Source: Erysipelotrichaceae bacterium
GTDB taxonomy: Bacteria > Bacillota_I > Bacilli_A > Erysipelotrichales > Coprobacillaceae
Reading direction: 5' to 3'
Length of the DNA stretch: 6,782 bases
Assembly (NCBI GenBank): GCA_021200395.1
Contig: JAJQGQ010000232.1
Location: 1 to 6,782 of the forward strand
The notes beneath the pieces are model-generated. The model did no database searches, was not told the origin of the DNA, and saw nothing but the letters and a program-made list of their open reading frames with translations. Below, piece by piece: positions 1 to 3,863 of the stretch; positions within the stretch are counted from its first letter, which is position 1, and the number at the start of each line of letters is the position of its first letter. The position numbers were made by a program, and so were the translations under genes.

Positions 1-677
1 CGACTCAACTGGTGACGTTGCTTAGAGCATCGGTGACTTTACGTGCGAATAATCATGTTATTGAAAATTGGAGTTATCGAACATTGAAAAGACAAATCGA
101 ATCTTCACTATTTTTAAGACTTGCTGCAAGTCGTGATAAAGAAGGCATATTATCATTAGCACACCAAGGACAAATTATACAAACGCCAGATGATATTATT
201 AAAGACACTTATACGTTGGAATTTTTAAATATTCCTGAAAATAAAATATATTCAGAAAGCGATTTATAAAACAAAATAATAAGTAATTTACAATCGTTTT
301 TATTAGAATTAGGCAAAGGATTTACATTTGTTGGGAGACAATATCGTATAACAATAGATAATACACATTATTATATAGATTTGGTATTTTATCATAGAAT
401 TTTAAAATGCTTTGTCTTAATTGATTTAAAAATTAATTCAGTAAAACATCAAGATATTGGTCAAATGAATATGTATTTAGGATATTTTGCTTCAGAAGAA
501 AATATGACGGATGATAATCCACCAATAGGAATCATTCTAAGTCGATATAAAGATGAGCTTTTAGTTCAATATGCAACTTATGGTATGGATTCTAACTTGT
601 TTGTTTCTAAGTATGAGTTATATTTACCAAATAGAGAAGAATTAGAAAAATTGATTAATGAAATTATGCAAGATTAA
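1..677 (+). pseudogene. DUF1016/YhcG-family PD-(D/E)XK nuclease, broken and 5'-partial
   Basis: Positions 15-266 and 270-674 encode, in one frame, the two consecutive parts of a DUF1016 (YhcG-like) protein, a family of predicted PD-(D/E)XK nucleases often found in accessory regions. The first part has the family segments ENWS, LKRQI and KDKEG-like RDKEG, then a TLEFL segment and YSESDL. The second part has LELGKGFTFVGRQ, the nuclease core with IDLVFYHR, LKCFVLIDLK and HQDIGQMNMYL, and the NPPIGIIL segment. The only interruption between them is a TAA at 267-269, just after YSESDL. The open frame also continues upstream past any plausible start. Bases 1-12 in another frame read RLNW, like the family's L-S/N-W-S-H segment, so at least one frameshift or deletion lies in the first 60 bases. 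The 5' end is outside the window. The catalytic D...DLK motif is intact in the downstream part, but no Shine-Dalgarno is visible to start it. I read this as a decayed gene; a sequencing error at 267 is the main alternative. Confidence 0.85.
267..269 (+). other. In-frame nonsense codon in the DUF1016 gene
   Basis: The codon after YSESDL is TAA. In intact family members this place normally holds a glutamate or another polar residue (SDLE-like), and the frame resumes with NKIISNLQ. A single substitution such as GAA to TAA would explain it. Confidence 0.75.
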
Positions 678-680
678 TAA

Positions 681-718
681 TCAGCAAATAAATCAGGCAT
701 GCCTGATTTATTTGCTGA
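681..718. repeat. 38-bp perfect palindrome, copy 1 of a repeated hairpin element
   Basis: Arms TCAGCAAATAAATCAGGCA and its exact complement meet with no spacer. The palindrome starts four bases after the DUF1016 stop and ends at the edge of the truncated DUF951 fragment. No run of T follows on either strand, so it does not look like a simple intrinsic terminator. A close variant lies at 1392-1425. The 3' flank GCTGAAAGAYAAAAA is also shared by the two copies, so the repeated unit is larger than the hairpin. It may be a palindromic interspersed element or a recombination scar. Confidence 0.8.
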
Positions 719-732
719 AAGACAAAAAAATA

Positions 733-849
733 AAGCTTTTAAAAAGCATTGATATTAAAATCAAATGTTTGGGCTGTGGTGCTATTGTGATGTTTACAAG
801 AAGAGATTTCGAAAAACGTCTAAAGAAATTTTTACTAGCTGAGAAATAA
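733..849 (+). pseudogene. C-terminal fragment of a DUF951 (YyzM-like) zinc-ribbon protein
   Basis: The frame ending with TAA at 847-849 encodes about 38 residues that look like the second half of DUF951, a family of roughly 65-residue Firmicutes proteins of unknown function. The visible hallmarks are SIDIKIKCLGCG (the knuckle CxxC), IVM, and R-R-D-F-E-K-R-L-K-K. The normal N-terminal half, with its KK-x-HPCG-x-x-x-W segment supplying the other metal ligands, is absent. In its place the frame runs back into the palindrome at 681-718 and the end of the DUF1016 gene. An ATG at 658 would keep the frame open, but it lies inside the nuclease gene and would translate the palindrome, so I do not accept it as a start. 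With only one CxxC the product could not form a normal zinc ribbon. Confidence 0.65.
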
Positions 850-870
850 GAAGATGTTTTCTTATAGTTA

Positions 871-898
871 TTGACAAATAAAAAAAATATGTCATAAT
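871..898 (+). promoter_or_regulatory. Strong sigma-A-type promoter for a short RNA
   Basis: A perfect -35 TTGACA (871-876) and a -10 CATAAT (893-898) are separated by 16 bp. The predicted start is near 905. No Shine-Dalgarno or ORF follows; a terminator begins 45 bases downstream, so the promoter seems to serve a small untranslated RNA. The sequence from the -10 onward is dyad-rich (ATAATGT at 894-900, ACATTAT at 906-912, GTAATGTTAC at 917-926). Confidence 0.6.
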
Positions 899-928
899 GT
901 TAGTGACATTATAGGCGTAATGTTACGA

Positions 929-940
929 GTAAAATAAACT
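929..940 (+). repeat. 12-bp direct repeat, copy in the short plus-strand RNA
   Basis: GTAAAATAAACT occurs here and again at 1016-1027 in the same orientation. Because the region around 1016 is transcribed from the minus strand, the plus-strand RNA could form 12 uninterrupted base pairs with the minus-strand mRNA just after the stop of the hydrophobic peptide. Confidence 0.6.
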
Positions 941-948
941 TTAAATCT

Positions 949-976
949 AAAAAGGAGTACGGCTATACTCCTTTTT
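949..976. terminator. Symmetric bidirectional terminator shared by two convergent RNAs
   Basis: AAAAAGGAGTA (949-959) and TACTCCTTTTT (966-976) form an 11-bp stem with the six-base loop CGGCTA. The stem ends in T5 when read on either strand, so it can stop transcription from the promoter at 871-898 and from the promoter at 1224-1252. Its CTCCTTTTT arm is also complementary to purine-rich Shine-Dalgarno sequences. Confidence 0.75.
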
Positions 977-992
977 AGTTTAAAATTTAGGT

Positions 993-1010
993 TTGGACAC
1001 TATATGCGTA
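993..1010 (-). repeat. Distal arm of a long-range inverted repeat enclosing the hydrophobic ORF
   Basis: TTGGACA, CTATA and GCGTA here are complementary, in order, to TGTCCAA, TATAG and TACGC at 1126-1143, with one bulged base on each side (1005 and 1136). That gives 17 base pairs. On the minus-strand transcript the end of the leader ORF would pair with the 3' region and enclose the hydrophobic peptide ORF. Confidence 0.55.
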
Positions 1011-1015
1011 AATTT

Positions 1016-1027
1016 GTAAAATAAACT
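1016..1027 (+). repeat. 12-bp direct repeat, copy next to the hydrophobic ORF stop
   Basis: Second copy of GTAAAATAAACT (first at 929-940). It lies three bases beyond the stop codon (1031-1033) of the minus-strand peptide, inside its predicted 3' untranslated region. Confidence 0.6.
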
Positions 1028-1030
1028 ATA

Positions 1031-1090
1031 CTAATTTAATAATATAGCTATTATTACAAGTATTAAAAAGATAATACTCAAATATTCCAC
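1031..1090 (-). CDS. Candidate 19-residue hydrophobic peptide, type I toxin-like
   Basis: A GTG-initiated minus-strand ORF encodes MEYLSIIFLILVIIAILLN, with an unbroken hydrophobic stretch from residue 4 to 18, enough for one membrane helix. An AAGGA sequence lies 10 bases upstream (1101-1105), a slightly long spacing. The start codon sits inside the palindrome CCACTTGTGG, which could hide it. An in-frame TGA seven codons upstream rules out a longer ORF, and no ATG is available. The size and composition resemble the Ibs- and Fst-class membrane toxins, but I recognise no specific family. It lies downstream of the 13-codon ORF 1130-1171 in the same frame, on the same predicted transcript. It could also be non-coding, since an AT-rich region easily gives Ile/Leu-rich ORFs. 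Confidence 0.35.
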   Translation of the reverse strand: MEYLSIIFLILVIIAILLN

Positions 1091-1125
1091 AAGTGGATTA
1101 TCCTTTCATAATCTTATTAATGAAA

Positions 1126-1143
1126 TACGCTATAGATGTCCAA
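1126..1143 (-). repeat. Proximal arm of the long-range inverted repeat
   Basis: Complementary to 993-1010 over 17 pairs with one bulge per strand. It overlaps the stop codon of the 13-codon leader ORF (1130-1132), so ribosomes translating that leader would be expected to disrupt the stem. Confidence 0.55.
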
Positions 1144-1171
1144 CCTTTCCTTCATGGGGATGTTTAAACAT
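1130..1171 (-). CDS. Candidate 13-residue leader peptide with a strong Shine-Dalgarno
   Basis: The ORF reads MFKHPHEGKVGHL followed by TAG. Its GAGGAGG Shine-Dalgarno (1179-1185) is the strongest in the window and is placed seven bases before the ATG. The ATG lies within the 14-bp palindrome GATGTTTAAACATC. The peptide has no recognised family. Its stop codon falls in the long-range stem that encloses the hydrophobic ORF 1031-1090, and the two ORFs share a frame, separated by TAG and TGA. It could be a regulatory leader coupling translation to the downstream peptide, or the start of a longer toxin gene now broken by stops. Confidence 0.35.
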   Translation of the reverse strand: MFKHPHEGKVGHL

Positions 1172-1198
1172 CGTATGTCCTCCTCTAAATAGTTTTAT

Positions 1199-1217
1199 GA
1201 GCACTTGAAAAGTGTTC
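1199..1217 (-). other. 5' stem-loop of the predicted minus-strand transcript
   Basis: GAGCACTT and AAGTGTTC pair across GAA, with seven Watson-Crick pairs and one wobble. The outer edge coincides with the predicted start about seven bases past the -10 at 1224-1229, so the RNA would begin with a hairpin. This is a known stabilising feature of type I toxin mRNAs. Confidence 0.45.
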
Positions 1218-1223
1218 AATAAC

Positions 1224-1252
1224 ATTGTACTACATATTGTTTATAATTTAAA
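1224..1252 (-). promoter_or_regulatory. Candidate minus-strand promoter for the small-peptide transcript
   Basis: Read on the minus strand, a -35 TTTAAA (1247-1252) and a -10 TACAAT (1224-1229) are separated by 17 bp. The -10 matches consensus at five of six positions and the -35 at four. A start near 1217 would give a transcript of about 270 nt ending at the terminator 949-976. Confidence 0.4.
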
Positions 1253-1296
1253 TATATTTTATATGAAATTTTATATTCGGTATTTAAGTTACAAAT

Positions 1297-1345
1297 GAAA
1301 CATAATTATGTAGACTATGTATAGTCATTAATATAACTATGTTTC
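1297..1345. other. Cluster of nested dyads in the gap before the flavoenzyme terminator
   Basis: The stretch from about 1253 to 1391 has no gene. It does hold GAAACATA (1297-1304) against TATGTTTC (1338-1345), the 12-bp palindrome ACATAATTATGT (1300-1311) and the hairpin GACTATGTATAGTC (1313-1326). These could form a three-way folded structure or be protein-binding sites upstream of the minus-strand promoter. In sequence this AT-rich, chance dyads are also possible. Confidence 0.3.
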
Positions 1346-1391
1346 TAAATATAGTTTTTAATCCATATGAAATCCTACAATAATAGTAATA

Positions 1392-1425
1392 AGCAAATAA
1401 TCCAGACGTGCCTGGATTATTTGCT
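1392..1425. repeat. Imperfect palindrome, copy 2 of the repeated hairpin element
   Basis: AGCAAATAATCCAG and its exact complement (1412-1425) surround ACGTGC. The sequence is closely related to the palindrome at 681-718, and the flank GCTGAAAGATAAAAA matches that copy as well. It sits beyond the flavoenzyme terminator and faces the degraded region, so the two copies bracket 719-1391. Confidence 0.75.
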
Positions 1426-1433
1426 GAAAGATA

Positions 1434-1460
1434 AAAAGCTTCACATTGTGTGAAGCTTTT
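1434..1460 (-). terminator. Intrinsic terminator of the flavoenzyme gene
   Basis: AAAAGCTTCACA (1434-1445) and TGTGAAGCTTTT (1449-1460) form a 12-bp stem with loop TTG. It lies three bases past the stop codon of the flavoenzyme, and on the minus strand the stem is followed by TATCTTT. It can also act on the plus strand, where it ends in T4. Confidence 0.85.
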
Positions 1461-1463
1461 GTA

Positions 1464-3383
1464 TTATTCCATAACTCTAATAGTATGATATCCTTCATGG
1501 ATAGCTGTTAAAATCTTTCTAGGAGTTACAGCATCACCAATAACTGTAACATCATCATAGATTTCTTCTAACTTATCTTCTAATTGATCATTAGGTCTAA
1601 ATCCTGCTGCATTGATAACACTATCACAAGGTACTGTAAATGTTTCACCATCTTTAGTATAAGTTACTTCACTATCTGTAATCTTAGTGACAGAAGCATC
1701 TGCAACAACGTTAATTTCACGTTCTTTGATCATGCTCTTTAAGTGTTGATCATTGTTTAAGCAATGTTGAGCTGTATAAAGAATATCTGGCATCATTTCA
1801 ATTAATGTAACGTTATCAGCTTTTGGTGCAATATCACAAGCTGCTTCACAACCTGCAAGACCTCCACCTATAACTACCACATTTTTACCAACTGTGGCTT
1901 TATGTGTTAAATAATCACTAGCCAAGATTGTCTTATCAATACCTTCAATTCTAGGTTTAACAGGAGAAGAACCAGTTGCTAAAACAACCTTATCAAAGTT
2001 ACCACCTTTAATATTATCTTCTGTTGCAGTAGTATTTAAATGAATATCAACACCTAACTTATAACATTGAGTTTCTAAATACTTAATAAGTTTTAGCACA
2101 TCTGCTTTAAAATCAGGTCCACCTGCTGGCCATAAAGTACCACCTAAACGATTTTCCTTTTCCCAAAGTTGAACTTTAAATCCACGTCTTCTAGCAGTGA
2201 TAGCAGCTTCCATACCACCAGGACCACCACCAATAACTAAAACTGATCTTTCAGTACCATCAGGTTTAGGTAAAGCATATTCCTTTTCAGCATAACAAGT
2301 AGGGTTTACTGCACAATAATAATGTTTTCCAGTAAATCCAGCTAATAAGCATTCATTACATCCAACACAAGGAACGATATCTTCAGTATGTCCACTCTTA
2401 ACTTTCTTTGGCCAATATGGATCAGCTAACATTTGATGAGCTAAACCAACATAATCCAAAGTTCCTTCTTCTACAACTTCTTCAGCTAACTGAGGATCGA
2501 ATAATTTACCATCACCAAGAACTGGAAGATGAACAACTTCTTTAATGGCTTTTTGAACATCTAGCTTATGTCCTTGATCTGAATAAACTGTGGTAATAGC
2601 TTGGTACCATTCTTCATAGCATCCTGTATCAACATGCAATGCATCAACACCAGATTTATCCAAAATCTTAGCCATTTCAATACCTTCATCTAAAGTTCTA
2701 AAACCTTTAACTCTTTGATCAGGTGTAAATTTAACCAATACTGCTACACTATCAGGAACATTCTTCTTAATCGCATCAATACATTCTAAAGTAAATCTCA
2801 TACGATTTTCTAAGCTTCCACCATATTCATCAGTTCTGTTGTTCCATTGTTTTGAATGGAACTGATCTAATAAATATCCTCCATAAGCATGTAATTCAAT
2901 AGCATCTGCACCAGCAGCAACAGCTAAAGAAGCACTATAACCAATTCTATCAACCAAATAATGAATATCCTCTACACTAAATGGTTTACAAACTAAATCA
3001 GGATACCAGAAAGCACCAACACTACCTGCACTATAAGGTGGCGTAAATGGATCGGTGAATTGTTGTCTACCCAAACCTGGAGTTAATTGGACACATAATT
3101 TAGCTCCATAATGATGACAACGATCAGCTATCATGTTCAATCTTTCAACATGATGGAAATCAGATAATTCTGTACAAGGACGTGCTTCGTATTTTGTAGA
3201 AACAACATTTGCACCAGTAATAATTAAACCTGCACCGCCTTTAGCACGTTCCATGAAGTAGTTAACACCATCCATAGTATAAGCACCATCAGCTTCACCA
3301 GTAGTTCCCATTGGTGACATGAAAATTCTATTCTTTAATTTCATGTTACCAATCTTTGTTTTGTCAAACAAACCCTTAGACAT
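1464..3383 (-). CDS. FMN/FAD/4Fe-4S enoate-reductase-type flavoenzyme (OYE family)
   Basis: This 639-residue protein has the full architecture of 2-enoate reductase, 2,4-dienoyl-CoA reductase (FadH) and BaiCD-type enzymes, which use NAD(P)H to reduce C=C bonds next to a carbonyl. An Old Yellow Enzyme TIM barrel binding FMN covers about residues 1-330 (LKNRIFMSPMG near 16-26, NNRTDEYGGSLENR at 181-194). Cys339, 342, 345 and 357 (CxxCxxC-x11-C) match the 4Fe-4S ligands. Two Rossmann folds follow, for FAD (VIGGGPGG at 383-390) and NAD(P)H (VVIGGGLAG at 503-511), with a closing GDA near 616. The active-site segment is HAYGGYL (165-171): Tyr170 aligns with the proposed FadH proton donor, while the second substrate-anchoring His/Asn seen in OYE/YqjM is Gly168 here. 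A GGAGG (3391-3395) lies seven bases before the ATG. It has its own promoter and terminator. Candidate substrates are an unsaturated acid, acyl-CoA or steroid; the sequence does not decide. Confidence 0.93.
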   Translation of the reverse strand: MSKGLFDKTKIGNMKLKNRIFMSPMGTTGEADGAYTMDGVNYFMERAKGGAGLIITGANVVSTKYEARPCTELSDFHHVERLNMIADRCHHYGAKLCVQLTPGLGRQQFTDPFTPPYSAGSVGAFWYPDLVCKPFSVEDIHYLVDRIGYSASLAVAAGADAIELHAYGGYLLDQFHSKQWNNRTDEYGGSLENRMRFTLECIDAIKKNVPDSVAVLVKFTPDQRVKGFRTLDEGIEMAKILDKSGVDALHVDTGCYEEWYQAITTVYSDQGHKLDVQKAIKEVVHLPVLGDGKLFDPQLAEEVVEEGTLDYVGLAHQMLADPYWPKKVKSGHTEDIVPCVGCNECLLAGFTGKHYYCAVNPTCYAEKEYALPKPDGTERSVLVIGGGPGGMEAAITARRRGFKVQLWEKENRLGGTLWPAGGPDFKADVLKLIKYLETQCYKLGVDIHLNTTATEDNIKGGNFDKVVLATGSSPVKPRIEGIDKTILASDYLTHKATVGKNVVVIGGGLAGCEAACDIAPKADNVTLIEMMPDILYTAQHCLNNDQHLKSMIKEREINVVADASVTKITDSEVTYTKDGETFTVPCDSVINAAGFRPNDQLEDKLEEIYDDVTVIGDAVTPRKILTAIHEGYHTIRVME

Positions 3384-3395
3384 AATTTTTCCTCC

Positions 3396-3411
3396 TTTTA
3401 CTTTAGTAAAA
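3396..3411. promoter_or_regulatory. Operator-like palindrome B of the flavoenzyme promoter
   Basis: TTTTACT-TT-AGTAAAA is a perfect 7-2-7 palindrome between the transcription start and the Shine-Dalgarno, positioned to block elongation or initiation. It shares the half-site TTTACT with palindrome A, and the centres are exactly 21 bp apart, two helical turns. A dimeric repressor is likely, and the TetR-family protein at 5678-6274 is one nearby possibility. Confidence 0.55.
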
Positions 3412-3417
3412 TTTAAA

Positions 3418-3431
3418 TTTACTCAAGTAAA
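3418..3431. promoter_or_regulatory. Operator-like palindrome A of the flavoenzyme promoter
   Basis: TTTACT-CA-AGTAAA is a 6-2-6 palindrome that touches the -10 hexamer (3431-3436) and covers the predicted transcription start. It repeats the half-sites of palindrome B at 3396-3411, on the same face of the helix. Confidence 0.55.
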
Positions 3432-3458
3432 GTATAACACATATATACTATTTGTCAA
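3431..3458 (-). promoter_or_regulatory. Extended -10 promoter of the flavoenzyme
   Basis: On the minus strand, a perfect TTGACA (3453-3458) and TATACT (3431-3436) are separated by 16 bp, with TGT before the -10 giving an extended -10 element. It lies about 48 bases before the ATG and is embedded in regulatory dyads: the Rex-like site upstream and the two TTTACT palindromes downstream. Confidence 0.8.
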
Positions 3459-3473
3459 CATTTTCACATAAAT

Positions 3474-3491
3474 TTGTGAAATATTTTACAA
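3474..3491. promoter_or_regulatory. Rex-like redox operator upstream of the flavoenzyme
   Basis: TTGTGAAATATTTTACAA differs at one position from the Rex consensus TTGTGAAnnnnTTCACAA. Rex senses the NADH/NAD+ ratio and represses fermentation and NADH-consuming genes in Firmicutes, which suits an NAD(P)H-dependent reductase. An overlapping dyad TTTCACA-TAAATT-TGTGAAA (3462-3481) supplies another TTCACA half-site. The site lies about 16 bp upstream of the -35, between the hypA terminator and the promoter. No rex gene is in the window. Confidence 0.5.
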
Positions 3492-3500
3492 TAAATTAAA

Positions 3501-3523
3501 AAATTCTCTTTAAAAGAGAATTT
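3501..3523 (-). terminator. Terminator of the ferredoxin-hypBA operon
   Basis: AAATTCTCTT (3501-3510) and AAGAGAATTT (3514-3523) form a 10-bp stem. On the minus strand it is followed by a T-rich tail (TTTTTTAATTTAT). The stem overlaps two bases of the hypA stop codon (3522-3524). Confidence 0.8.
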
Positions 3524-3863
3524 AATGACCATCAATACTATCTACATAACAATCATAACCATTAATAACATGATACTTTTTACTACTACAATAAGGACAA
3601 ATATGTTTATCAAGAGATGGTTTATATGTCTGATGACAATTTAAACATTCTACTTCATAATCGATATCTTCAAATAATAATTGAGTATTTTCAAAACAAG
3701 TATCTTGTTTAGATATTTGAAATAAATATTCTAGTTGTCCCTTATGAATACAAGAATGAATACCAATCTTTAATGTAATGCTTTCAATAACTTCTAATTG
3801 ATATTCTTCTTTAGCCTTCATACATATATCCATGATTTCTCTACATACAGCTCTTTCATGCAT
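3522..3863 (-). CDS. hypA: HypA nickel metallochaperone
   Basis: HypA delivers nickel to the large subunit of [NiFe]-hydrogenase (and to urease in some bacteria), working with HypB. The 113-residue product has the typical length. The N-terminus MHE provides the nickel ligand His2. The zinc domain has Cys73 and Cys76, then Cys89 and Cys92 (CxxC-x12-CxxC), with the usual C-terminal residues after it. I start the gene at the ATG at 3861-3863. A TTG one codon upstream is in frame, but would put a residue in front of the methionine that must sit next to His2. The ATG overlaps the last 8 bases of hypB (ATGCATGA), and the Shine-Dalgarno is weak, so translational coupling to hypB is likely. It is the last gene of the ferredoxin-hypB-hypA operon. 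No hydrogenase structural gene or hypCDEF is visible. Confidence 0.92.
   Translation of the reverse strand: MHERAVCREIMDICMKAKEEYQLEVIESITLKIGIHSCIHKGQLEYLFQISKQDTCFENTQLLFEDIDYEVECLNCHQTYKPSLDKHICPYCSSKKYHVINGYDCYVDSIDGH

Larger units (their letters stand above)
905..978 (+). ncRNA. Candidate ~70-nt structured RNA, possible antisense antitoxin
   Basis: This stretch is bounded by a near-consensus promoter upstream and an 11-bp terminator hairpin with a T5 tail (949-976). The 5' part can fold: bases 903-912 pair with 917-926 around the loop AGGC using Watson-Crick and G-U pairs, and about eight of those pairs fall inside the predicted transcript. A single-stranded A-rich stretch follows, and then the terminator. 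It contains no start codon with a Shine-Dalgarno. It converges with the minus-strand transcript starting near 1217 and overlaps it at the terminator. It also carries GTAAAATAAACT (929-940), which matches the complement of that transcript again at 1016-1027. This resembles RNA II of the pAD1 par (Fst) system in size and layout. Alternatives are an unrelated small RNA or a leader whose gene was lost. Confidence 0.45.

Noticed and set aside
381..677. Separate small gene starting at TTG 381
   Set aside because: It is the in-frame continuation of the interrupted DUF1016 protein, and homology begins well upstream of the TTG.
658..849. Full 63-codon reading from the ATG at 658 as a genuine DUF951 gene
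   Set aside because: The first 25 codons are the end of the nuclease gene and the palindrome, and there is no Shine-Dalgarno; only the C-terminal part resembles the family.
681..1425. Two-repeat CRISPR-like array
   Set aside because: There are only two copies, more than 650 bases apart, each a self-complementary palindrome, with no regular spacers or cas genes.
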